Source: an uncultured Alphaproteobacteria bacterium (GTDB lineage: Bacteria; Pseudomonadota; Alphaproteobacteria; Caulobacterales; Parvularculaceae). From it: 13,325 nt of DNA. Location of the stretch: positions 1-13,325 of the forward strand of contig CALKYG010000219.1 of assembly GCA_938003575.1 (NCBI GenBank). Reading direction: 5' to 3'. This document shows positions 5,494-12,931 of this stretch, one piece after another. The notes under the pieces are model-generated. The model ran no database searches and was not told the origin of the DNA. It saw only the letters and a list, made by a program, of their open reading frames with translations. Each line of letters begins with the position of its first letter. Position 1 is the first letter of the stretch. A program made the position numbers and the translations under genes.

Positions 5494-6375
5494 TTAGTCG
5501 AGATAGGCGGGCGCGCGCGGCAGTTTGTTGAAGTCAGCATCCTCGTGTTGGATGACGACGCGTGCGCCGCTGGCCGCTGCAAGCTCCTCGAACTTGTCCA
5601 TTGACGCAAGCGTGTCATCGGCGTTCGTATTAAAGACCGGGACCGTCCGTCTCTCGCGCGACTCAGTCATGTGATAGAGGTCGCCCGAGAGCAGGATCGG
5701 GCCCGAATGCTCCAGATTGACGAGCAGGACCGAGTGGCCAGGGGTGTGGCCAGGCATTGATATGATGATCACCTTGCCGTCGCCGAAAACGTCATAACTG
5801 TCGGCAAACGTGATTTTCCGGGCGGCTTCGAGATCGGAATAATTGGCGAACGACTGGGCGTCGGCGCGCGCCTCGGCGCGGAACATGTAATCGCGCTCCT
5901 TCTCATTCACGATAAGGGTCGCGTTCTTGAACAGATTCGCGTTGCCGAGATGATCGAAATGAGAGTGGGATATGGAGAAGAATTCAACAAACTCAGGCGG
6001 CACGCCGATGCGTTCAAGCTGTCCCTGCAGCGTCTTCGACGCCGTCAGCTTGAAGTCCGGCGTATCGACCGTGCTGTCCGGCGCGCCGTGGATGACGTCA
6101 GGAATTCCAGAATCCCACAATAGGTCGCCGGCCGGGTGGCGCACGAGATAGCAGCTGTCGACAAAATTGTCCGAGCGGCCGTCATAGGCGCCGCCGCGGT
6201 CGAACAGGCCGAGATTTTTGACGTCGATATGGCCGCAATCAAGAACATAGAGCCGCAGCGCCTCGACTTTCGGCTCGATTGGGCGGGCCTTCTCCTCAGA
6301 CGGCGCGTCCGCCGGCGACCTGGCGCAGGACGAGACGACCAATGCTATTGAGGCGGCGAGGAGGGAAAATCGCAT
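5494..6375 (-). CDS. N-acyl-homoserine-lactonase-family MBL-fold lipoprotein
   Basis: Metallo-beta-lactamase-fold hydrolase of the AiiA/AttM-related family, members of which open the lactone ring of acyl-homoserine lactones or other lactones. 293 residues. Seen: a lipoprotein signal with lipobox VSSC (Cys16), so probably membrane-tethered in the periplasm; LYVLDCGHIDV opening the domain; CYLVRHPAGDLLWDSGIP; the metal motif SHSHFDHLGN (His137, His139, Asp141, His142); PGHTPGH (His210, His214); SGDLYH with the bridging Asp232; and IQHEDA with His277. All ligands for a two-metal centre are present. The end KLPRAPAYLD is typical of this group. A GAAGG lies about 9 bases before the ATG. It is divergent from the initiator tRNA and monocistronic. 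The family is clear; the actual lactone is not, and non-signal lactones are possible. Confidence 0.9.
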   Translation of the reverse strand: MRFSLLAASIALVVSSCARSPADAPSEEKARPIEPKVEALRLYVLDCGHIDVKNLGLFDRGGAYDGRSDNFVDSCYLVRHPAGDLLWDSGIPDVIHGAPDSTVDTPDFKLTASKTLQGQLERIGVPPEFVEFFSISHSHFDHLGNANLFKNATLIVNEKERDYMFRAEARADAQSFANYSDLEAARKITFADSYDVFGDGKVIIISMPGHTPGHSVLLVNLEHSGPILLSGDLYHMTESRERRTVPVFNTNADDTLASMDKFEELAAASGARVVIQHEDADFNKLPRAPAYLD

Positions 6376-6408
6376 GGGAAAAGACCTTCAGCGGGTGGCG
6401 CCGGGCGC

Positions 6409-6436
6409 ACCATAACGGCCGCGGCAGGAAAGGCAA
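6409..6436 (-). promoter_or_regulatory. Weak candidate promoter of the lactonase gene
   Basis: Read on the minus strand: TTGCCT (plus-strand 6431-6436), a 16-base spacer and TATGGT (plus-strand 6409-6414), each 4 of 6 to sigma70 consensus. It would give a leader of about 27 bases before the ATG at 6375. Confidence 0.3.
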
Positions 6437-6465
6437 AATACCAGTTCCGTTCCAAGTCGAAGGGC

Positions 6466-6494
6466 TTGCGTCCAACTGCCCCGGTCGCTATATC
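6466..6494 (+). promoter_or_regulatory. Candidate promoter of the initiator tRNA gene
   Basis: TTGCGT (6466-6471), a 17-base spacer and TATATC (6489-6494). The -35 match is poor (3 of 6) and the -10 fair (4 of 6). Transcription would start near 6501, giving a leader of roughly 57 bases before the tRNA. It is the most promoter-like pair in the 180-base gap. Confidence 0.35.
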
Positions 6495-6557
6495 GCCGCT
6501 TCCTTCCGGTTATTGCAGCGTTCAACGCGGCGGTCCCGCCGGAAGTGCAGTCGTTGG

Positions 6558-6634
<77 letters not shown>

Positions 6635-6772
6635 ACATGCCCGGAAACCAGCGCGGATGCAGATTCTGGCGACGTTGCGACTGGCTTTCGTTGCGTACAG
6701 GACTTGCGGCTCCCGCCGATCTTCGCGAGCGTGAGGGCGCGCCGCGACCGTGCGGCAGATCGGGTTCGACCT

Positions 6773-7858
6773 ATGACGGCGAGGAATTCAAGCGACGAAG
6801 CCCGGCTTCCTGCGTCGGGTGCGCAGCCTGTATTCGCGCAAGCGGCGCAGGTCCGCCCGCTGCTCGCCGTCGCCCGCGCGGAGGGTCTCGACGTGGATCT
6901 CCTGCTGAACTCGCTTGAATTGCCGGCTGACGCATTCGACGGCGACAAGGTTGTCGCTCTCGGCGATTATTTTCGATTGCAGAATCAGGTTTCAGCGCTG
7001 CTTGGCGACGAAACGTTGCATTTTTCACCACGGCGCCTTTTGCCCGGCACTACAGATTTCGTGATGGCGCGCCTTGCCGGCGTCACATCATTGCTCGAAA
7101 TGATGAAGATCCTCGCACAGTCCTACAATCTGCTTCACGGCGGCGAGTTCAACTCTGTCCGACGTCGCGGCGACGTCGTCACGTTCGTCATCGACGACCG
7201 GCGCTTTCCATACACCATGACCGACAATCAGGAATTCCTGCGCTTCTCGCTCGAGTGCGTGCAGATTTTTCTTCACTGCATGATCGCGGTCGTGTCCCGT
7301 CCGCACGCGTTGGCGGGGCTCCGGCGCGTCAGTGTGACACGGGACAAGAGAACGTCATCTGCTATTCATCTCGATTTCTGGCGAGCGCCAGTCCGCTTCG
7401 GCGCGCCGGTTTATTCGCTCGAATATGACTATGAAGTCGCCGCTGCGCCGATCGCGCCGCCAAGGCCGGCGACGTTGAACGCCGCGTATGTCTATGCGGA
7501 GATCGTATCCGCTTCGGCGACATTGCGGGCCGGCGGGCGCGGAGGGGAAATGTCTGATTTCGTGCGCCAGGCGATCGCCCGGGGCGTTATCGATCAGACA
7601 CGCATCGCCGCACTCTCCGGTATCTCTGTTGCGACTTTGCGTCGGCGCCTCGAGTCCGAGGGCGCGAGCTTTCGCGATTTGCGGCGCGAAGAACTCAACG
7701 AATCTGCAAAGCGCCTCCTTCGGCGTCAGAACTCCGTTGCGGAAGTTGCTGAAAAACTGGGCTTTTCTGACTTTCGAGCCTTCAATCGCGCGTTCAAGGC
7801 ATGGAACGGCGTCACGCCGAAAACATATGCGACCTCGGCGACAAGAAAGTCCGATTGA
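6773..7858 (+). CDS. AraC-family transcriptional regulator
   Basis: DNA-binding regulator of 361 residues. Seen: an N-terminal ligand/arabinose-binding-like domain of the PF12625 type (about residues 30-210, with the segment FGAPVYSLEYD near its end), and two C-terminal helix-turn-helix motifs, RIAALSGISVATLRRRLESEG (about 276-297) and SVAEVAEKLGFSDFRAFNRA with FKAWNGVTPKTY (about 320-352), the classical AraC signature. The frame is open upstream into the tRNA; the ATG at 6773 is chosen since earlier starts would overlap or crowd the tRNA, although its ribosome site is weak. A GTG at 6731 is an alternative. It lies 114 bases before the TonB receptor on the same strand and is the likely activator of the uptake genes, responding to a small molecule that cannot be named from the sequence. 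Confidence 0.9.
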   Translation: MTARNSSDEARLPASGAQPVFAQAAQVRPLLAVARAEGLDVDLLLNSLELPADAFDGDKVVALGDYFRLQNQVSALLGDETLHFSPRRLLPGTTDFVMARLAGVTSLLEMMKILAQSYNLLHGGEFNSVRRRGDVVTFVIDDRRFPYTMTDNQEFLRFSLECVQIFLHCMIAVVSRPHALAGLRRVSVTRDKRTSSAIHLDFWRAPVRFGAPVYSLEYDYEVAAAPIAPPRPATLNAAYVYAEIVSASATLRAGGRGGEMSDFVRQAIARGVIDQTRIAALSGISVATLRRRLESEGASFRDLRREELNESAKRLLRRQNSVAEVAEKLGFSDFRAFNRAFKAWNGVTPKTYATSATRKSD

Positions 7859-7972
7859 GCGAAAAAGACCACCGGATCCGATCGCTCCCGTCATGGGCCG
7901 AAGGCAGGCGGCTGCATATTCTCTCTCGAGAAAAAAGCGGAAGGCCGCTCATCTCACGGGAGGGATTTCACG

Positions 7973-10342
7973 ATGTTTAGGACATGCAGGTTTCGAGCTG
8001 GCCGGGCGCACGCGCTTGGTTTCGCGTCCGTTATCGCGTTGACGGCGATCCCATCGCCGTCCTTCGCACAATCCGGGGAGACGAGCGCCGCGACCGATGA
8101 GATTATCGTATCCGCCCGCCGGCGGAACGAATCGCTTCAGGACGTGCCGGTCGCCGTTTCCGCCTTCGACGGCGACACGCTTGAACGATCGGGCGCGGTC
8201 GATCTCACTGACATCGGCGACATCACCCCCAATGTGACGCTGGAGGCTACGCGCGGATCGAACTCGACTCTTTCGGCTTTCATTCGCGGCGTTGGCCAGC
8301 AGGACCCGGTTGCAGGCTTTGAAGCTGGCGTCGGGTTATATATCGACGACGTTTACCTCAACCGTCCGCAGGCAGCGCTTCTCGATATCTACGATGTCGA
8401 GCGCATTGAAGTGTTGCGCGGCCCGCAGGGCACGCTATACGGCCGCAACACCATCGGCGGCGCCGTTAAATATGTTACGAAGCGCCTGACGGATGATCCG
8501 TCGGCGACCCTGCGCCTGACGGGCGGAACCTATGGACAGTTTGACGCTGTCGGTTCTTTCAGTCTTCCAGTGCTGGTCGACTCAGCGATCGGCGATCTCA
8601 GGATCGGCGGCGGCGTCGCTTATCTGACGCGCAACGGCTTTGGCGACAACCTCATCATTCCTGGCCTTGAAAACTACAACAAGGATGTGCTTGCAGCGCG
8701 GGCCTCAATCGAATGGGAGCCGAGCGACAGGCTGTCTGTGCGGTTTGCCGGAGATTGGACCGATGACAGTTCTGACCCGAAACAAGGGCACCGGTTGCTT
8801 CCCTACACGCTGCCGGTTCCGCCGAACACAAGCTATCCCGTGCTCGACAATGTTTTTGATACGCGTGCAGGGCTCAATACGCCGGAACAGAATGTGCGCT
8901 CTCGGGGCATATCGAATGTCGTAGAGTTCGAGGCGAGCGACGCGCTCACATTCAAGAACATCGTTTCGTATCGCGACGGCGAATCGATTGGGCCGATCGA
9001 TTTTGATTCCTTGCCGGAAGTCGACCTCGACGTGCCGGGACTATATGAAGATCACCAGTTCAGCGAAGAATTTCAGGCGATATACGACGGCGACCGTTTG
9101 CACGGCCTTGTCGGCTTTTACTATTTGTCGGCGAACGCGCTGACGTCGTTCGACGTGTTGCTTTCCGGCGGCGCGCTGAATGTGTTCACATCGGCAGACG
9201 TCGACACGCGCACTTGGTCGATTTTCGGAGACTTCACGTTCGACGTGACCGACCGGCTTTCGGTTTCGGTCGGCGGTCGATACACGGAAGACGAGCGCTC
9301 GATCTATCTGCGCAGGCAGGTGTTCCTGGGCGGGTTTTCGCCGACCTTTGGCGGTCCGCTCCGTCCGCCGTTTGCGATTCAGACTGACCTGAACGCCGAA
9401 GCAAAGTTCGACGATTTCAGTCCGCGTGCGTCGATCAGCTATAAGATCAATGACGACCATACGACTTATGTGTCTTATGCAAAGGGGTTCAAGGGCGGCT
9501 CGTTCGACCCGCGCTGCGTCGCGACCACCGCTCCCGATATTGACGGCGATTTGGTGCCTGGCGCGCTCGACCCCGATGATCAACGTGCGTTCTGCCTGTT
9601 CCAGCCGGAAGAGATCGAGACTTATGAATTCGGCTTGAAGAGTACGCTCGGCGGCGGGGTTGCGACGTCGAATTTCGCTGTCTTCTATAGCGACTACAAG
9701 GACGTTCAGATTCCGGGATCCTTCGGGGTCGACACCAATGGCGACGGCGTAGCTGACACCTTCGCCGGCGTCACGACCAACGCGGCGTCTGCGACGCTTT
9801 GGGGCATTGAGTGGGAAGGCAGCGTTCGCTTCGCCGAGGATTGGCTTTCGGCTGGCGACGCGCTCCGCCTACAGTTCGCGCTCGGCTATATCAGCGCTGA
9901 ATTCGACGAATATTTCGGCCGCGGCACGCCGCCGCCGGATTTGAAAGACGTCGCCGTCTTCCAAAATACGCCGGAGATCACGGCGTTCGCCCAATTGAAC
10001 TACGATCGTCCCTTGTCGCTGATGGGGCGCGATGGCGGTCTTAATCTCTATACGTCGTTCTCATTCAGGAGCGACACCAATCAGTTCAACTTCAGAACGC
10101 CGATAGACCAGCCGGCCTATGCGCTGCTGAATGCCGGTTTTACATGGACGACAGACAGCGGCCGGCTCTCCATGGGCGTGCACGGCACAAACCTCACGGA
10201 CAAGCGATTTATCGTCGCGGGATATGACTTTGTGACAGCGCTTCCGGAATTCGGCAATTCGCCGCTGGGCGGGTCGGGTGTCCTCACAGCATTTTACGGC
10301 AATCCGCGGCAGGTGTTCGGCACAGTCAAGGTCGCATTTTAA
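7973..10342 (+). CDS. TonB-dependent outer-membrane receptor
   Basis: Outer-membrane active transporter powered through TonB, 789 residues. Seen: a signal peptide ending SPSFA-Q at about residue 32; a TonB-box-like DEIIVSAR (42-49); the plug domain with QDVPVAVSAF, AFIRGVGQQDP, GLYIDDVYLNRP, IEVLRGPQGTLYGRNTIGGAV; then a long 22-strand beta-barrel and an aromatic C-terminus (VFGTVKVAF) as needed for barrel insertion. Two acidic Gly/Asp segments that look like calcium loops occur in predicted outside loops (near 522-535 and 587-595, DTNGDGVAD). The ATG has a strong GGGAGGG 8 bases upstream (7958-7964). No N-terminal signalling domain is present, so it does not drive an anti-sigma cascade. It is followed by a hydrolase and an MFS transporter. 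The substrate is unknown and need not be a siderophore. Confidence 0.95.
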   Translation: MFRTCRFRAGRAHALGFASVIALTAIPSPSFAQSGETSAATDEIIVSARRRNESLQDVPVAVSAFDGDTLERSGAVDLTDIGDITPNVTLEATRGSNSTLSAFIRGVGQQDPVAGFEAGVGLYIDDVYLNRPQAALLDIYDVERIEVLRGPQGTLYGRNTIGGAVKYVTKRLTDDPSATLRLTGGTYGQFDAVGSFSLPVLVDSAIGDLRIGGGVAYLTRNGFGDNLIIPGLENYNKDVLAARASIEWEPSDRLSVRFAGDWTDDSSDPKQGHRLLPYTLPVPPNTSYPVLDNVFDTRAGLNTPEQNVRSRGISNVVEFEASDALTFKNIVSYRDGESIGPIDFDSLPEVDLDVPGLYEDHQFSEEFQAIYDGDRLHGLVGFYYLSANALTSFDVLLSGGALNVFTSADVDTRTWSIFGDFTFDVTDRLSVSVGGRYTEDERSIYLRRQVFLGGFSPTFGGPLRPPFAIQTDLNAEAKFDDFSPRASISYKINDDHTTYVSYAKGFKGGSFDPRCVATTAPDIDGDLVPGALDPDDQRAFCLFQPEEIETYEFGLKSTLGGGVATSNFAVFYSDYKDVQIPGSFGVDTNGDGVADTFAGVTTNAASATLWGIEWEGSVRFAEDWLSAGDALRLQFALGYISAEFDEYFGRGTPPPDLKDVAVFQNTPEITAFAQLNYDRPLSLMGRDGGLNLYTSFSFRSDTNQFNFRTPIDQPAYALLNAGFTWTTDSGRLSMGVHGTNLTDKRFIVAGYDFVTALPEFGNSPLGGSGVLTAFYGNPRQVFGTVKVAF

Positions 10343-10363
10343 GGCATACAGTCCCTCCCTGCT

Positions 10364-10399
10364 GGCGCGGGCGGCTTGCTTGACGGCGCCGTCCGCGCC
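10364..10399 (+). other. Intercistronic hairpin after the TonB receptor gene
   Basis: GGCGCGGGCGGC (10364-10375) can pair with GCCGTCCGCGCC (10388-10399) in a 12-base-pair stem with one G-T pair and a 12-base loop. No T-tract follows, so it is not a standard terminator. It may stabilise the receptor mRNA or lower expression of the downstream genes, a common arrangement where one receptor gene precedes enzyme genes. Confidence 0.4.
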
Positions 10400-10434
10400 G
10401 GTTCCCATCAGCATACAAGCAACGGGAAGGCGCT

Positions 10435-11367
10435 ATGCTGAAGAATCTGGCGTTATTGATCGTCACGTTTACGGTTGCGGCAGCGGGTTATCTTTACTGG
10501 CGAACGAGCCTTGCTCCGCCGCCTCCGGCCGCCGGTTATATGACCGCTGACGATCGCATGATCGAGATTGCAGGCGCGAATGTTCGGGTGCGGATCGAAG
10601 GGCCGGAGACCGCGCCGCCGGTTATCTTGATGCACGGGTTTATCTACAGCCTTGAAACCTGGGACGCGTGGGCGGCATCGCTTAAGACTGATCACCGCGT
10701 CATTCGCTTTGACCTTCTCGGCCACGGGTTATCAGGCCCCGATCCGCAACGCCGTTATTCCCCTGACGAACGCGCCGCCTTTGTCGGCGACGTTTTGGAC
10801 GCCCTCGGGATCGAAAGGGCGATCATCGGCGGGAACTCGCTAGGAGGACTCGCGGCCTGGCGGTTCGCCGCCGCCAATCCCGAACGCGTTGAGGCGCTGA
10901 TTCTCGTCTCTCCTGGCGCGTATCCCGTGAACGGAGTCGGCGGGACGCCGCTGTCGCCGCCGGCGCCGGTCGCCCTGTTCCTGAAAACCGCGCCTGAAGC
11001 CGGCGTCGCCATGACGCTGAAGAATATTTACGGCGACGACGGCAAGGTGACGCCCGCGAAAGAAAAACTTGTCGGCGACATGATGCGTCAACCCGGAAAC
11101 GGCGACGCCTTCATTCAGTCCATCGAGGAATTCACGCTGCCTGATCCCGACGCCTTGCTGCAAACGATCACGGCGCCGACGCTGATCCTCTGGGGTGCGG
11201 AAGATGCTGTGATTCCGGTTGAAAATGGACGACGGATGGAGGCGGCGTTGCCGAACGCCCGGTTGATCGTTTACGACGGCGTCGGCCATGTGGCGCATGA
11301 GGAGGAGCCGGAAAAGACGATTTCAGACGTGCGCGCGTTTCTCTCGGCTGTGGATGCGACACGTTGA
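10435..11367 (+). CDS. Membrane-anchored alpha/beta hydrolase
   Basis: Serine hydrolase of the alpha/beta fold, 310 residues. Seen: an N-terminal hydrophobic helix (about 4-20) followed by WRTSLAPPPP, a likely signal anchor placing the enzyme on the periplasmic face of the inner membrane; ILMHGF with oxyanion-region His67-Gly68; FDLLGHGLSG; nucleophile elbow GGNSLGG with Ser135; acid Asp257 in LILWGAEDAVIP; and His285 in GVGHVAH. The triad is complete and well spaced. The lid (about 165-240) is the variable part that sets substrate. The ATG has GGGAAGG upstream (in ACGGGAAGGCGCT). The stop overlaps the MFS start by 4 bases. Likely an esterase or lactonase acting on what the TonB receptor brings in; C-C hydrolase or haloalkane activities cannot be excluded by eye, though no halide-binding pattern stands out. 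Confidence 0.9.
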   Translation: MLKNLALLIVTFTVAAAGYLYWRTSLAPPPPAAGYMTADDRMIEIAGANVRVRIEGPETAPPVILMHGFIYSLETWDAWAASLKTDHRVIRFDLLGHGLSGPDPQRRYSPDERAAFVGDVLDALGIERAIIGGNSLGGLAAWRFAAANPERVEALILVSPGAYPVNGVGGTPLSPPAPVALFLKTAPEAGVAMTLKNIYGDDGKVTPAKEKLVGDMMRQPGNGDAFIQSIEEFTLPDPDALLQTITAPTLILWGAEDAVIPVENGRRMEAALPNARLIVYDGVGHVAHEEEPEKTISDVRAFLSAVDATR

Positions 11368-12692
11368 AGGTCGCCGAGCTGACCCCTGCCGAGACGACAC
11401 CGGTATATCGCGCCTGGGCGTTGTTCATTCTGGTCGTCGTTTACACATTCAATTTCATCGACCGCCAGATTGTCGGCATACTCGCGGTGCCGATCAAGGA
11501 AGAGCTTGCGTTGACCGACACGCAGCTGAGCTTGATGGGCGGATTAGCCTTTGCTCTCTTTTACACCCTTCTCGGCGTACCGATCGCAATGCTCGCCGAC
11601 CGCAGGAGCCGCGTATGGATCATGACAATCGCACTGGCGCTGTGGAGCGCGATGACGGCGCTTTGCGGTCTGGCGCAGAATTTTACGCAGCTCTTTCTTT
11701 CGCGCCTGGGCGTCGGCGTCGGCGAAGCGGGCGGCGTCGCGCCAGCCTATTCGCTGATCGCCGATTATTTTCCATCGGAGAAACGGTCGCGCGCCCTGTC
11801 TATTTACTCTTTCGGCATCCCTATCGGTTCGGCGGCAGGCATCCTTCTTGGCGGCGTTCTGACGAGCTATCTCGACTGGCGCGCGGCGTTCATCATCGTC
11901 GGCGTCGCCGGACTGATGCTGGCGCCGGTACTTCGCCTGACTCTCAGGGATCCTGTACGCGGCGCCTACGATAAGGAGCCGCCGCAGGCGGCCGCCCGCA
12001 TCGGCGACGTCGTGAAGGCTCTCGCAGCAAAACCGAGTTTCTGGGGCCTGTCGCTTGGCGCAGCCTCGTCTTCGATGATGGCGTACGGCATTATTTTCTG
12101 GCTGCCGTCGTTTCTGGTCCGCAGTTATGGCGACAAGTTTCCGTCTTTCTTTTCGTGGCTGCCGGGCGCTCTTTTGCCGCCCAATCCCGGGCCGGTCCTG
12201 TTCGCTTCCTATTTTTACGGCGCGGTTCTGCTTCTTGGCGGCGTCGCCGGGATCTGGCTTGGGGGCGTTCTCGCCGATCGCTATGGACCGTCGAGAAAAG
12301 CAGCTTATGCGTTTGTGCCCGCTTGCGCTTTTGTACTCACAATTCCGTTTTTTGTTTTCGGGATTTTGTCGAAATCGCTGACGGCTGCATTCCTCCTTTT
12401 CCTTGCGCCAACGGCGCTGAGCCTCGTTTGGCTTGGCCCCGTCATCTCGGCGTTTCAGCACCTCGTCGCGCCGAATATGCGCACCACCGCGTCGGCTGTA
12501 TTTCTCTTCATCAACAATCTGATTGGCATCGGGCTCGGCAATCTCGTCATAGGCGGGCTTTCCGACGTCATGACGGCGCGCTACGGCGACGAAGCTCTTC
12601 GCTATGCGCTGCTTTCCGGAACCGGCTTTTATGTTCTGGCGGCCGGGCTCTTCTTCATCACTGCGCCGCAGCTGAAAAAAGACTGGCACTGA
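11364..12692 (+). CDS. Spinster-like MFS transporter
   Basis: Inner-membrane secondary transporter of the major facilitator superfamily, 442 residues with 12 predicted helices. Seen: the opening YTFNFIDRQIVGILAVPIK typical of bacterial spinster-like members, motif A copies at MLADRRSRVW in the first half and GGVLADRYGPSRK in the second, the RLGVGVGEAGG segment of helix 4, and DYFPSEKRSRALSIYSFG of helix 5. The start is TTG at 11364, whose last two bases are shared with the TGA of the hydrolase (TTGA), so translation is probably coupled; there is no other usable start near the N-terminus. A Pro-rich loop between predicted helices 7 and 8 (FFSWLPGALLPPNPGP) is longer than usual for the fold. 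Together with the preceding hydrolase and receptor it likely carries the hydrolysis product into, or an effector out of, the cell; direction is not readable. Confidence 0.92.
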   Translation: MKVAELTPAETTPVYRAWALFILVVVYTFNFIDRQIVGILAVPIKEELALTDTQLSLMGGLAFALFYTLLGVPIAMLADRRSRVWIMTIALALWSAMTALCGLAQNFTQLFLSRLGVGVGEAGGVAPAYSLIADYFPSEKRSRALSIYSFGIPIGSAAGILLGGVLTSYLDWRAAFIIVGVAGLMLAPVLRLTLRDPVRGAYDKEPPQAAARIGDVVKALAAKPSFWGLSLGAASSSMMAYGIIFWLPSFLVRSYGDKFPSFFSWLPGALLPPNPGPVLFASYFYGAVLLLGGVAGIWLGGVLADRYGPSRKAAYAFVPACAFVLTIPFFVFGILSKSLTAAFLLFLAPTALSLVWLGPVISAFQHLVAPNMRTTASAVFLFINNLIGIGLGNLVIGGLSDVMTARYGDEALRYALLSGTGFYVLAAGLFFITAPQLKKDWH

Positions 12693-12931
12693 CGCCGGCG
12701 AAGGAAGCAAAAAGTGAGTGAGCGCGCACTTTCGACTGTGTCGGACGTTAACCTGCCTTCGCCTCTCTCCGGGATCCGATTCGATGGCTCAAGCGGCAAC
12801 TGGAGGATGAAATATAGAGATGAAATCGCCTTCTGGGCGTTCCGTGTTAACCTTTTGGAATTAGGGAATTCATCGAAAACTGGCTTGCTGCTTGCTTGCA
12901 GGGGGCGCGATTGACCTTGTGAGAAAACCGG
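12693..12931. other. Intergenic region with repeated GTTAACC motifs
   Basis: The gap of 239 bases before the glycosyltransferase holds GTTAACC at 12747-12753 and at 12846-12852, 99 bases apart, plus a GANTC site at 12778; a third TTAACCAT occurs at 12995-13002 inside the next gene. These resemble CtrA half-sites. A 66-codon GTG frame (12714-12914) has AAGGA about 8 bases before it but a composition unlike a protein and no recognisable motif, so I leave it uncalled. No terminator for the MFS gene and no convincing -35/-10 pair is visible. Confidence 0.45.

Noticed and set aside
7931..7949. Hairpin AGCGG-AAGG-CCGCT before the TonB receptor gene
   Set aside because: The stem is only 5 base pairs, and its A-run is on the upstream side, so it would terminate only minus-strand transcripts, for which no gene exists there.
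11544..12710. A 388-codon open frame on the minus strand, opposite the MFS gene
   Set aside because: Composition is extreme in Arg, Lys and Gln without any motif, and it mirrors the codon pattern of the clear MFS gene on the plus strand; a GC-rich shadow.
12155..12721. 188-codon plus-strand frame overlapping the MFS 3' half
   Set aside because: It is in another frame of a conserved transporter, Arg-rich and featureless; a shadow.
12714..12914. 66-codon GTG frame after the MFS gene
   Set aside because: It has a passable ribosome site, but no recognisable motif, and it spans two GTTAACC motifs in what looks like a promoter region; kept only as a possibility.
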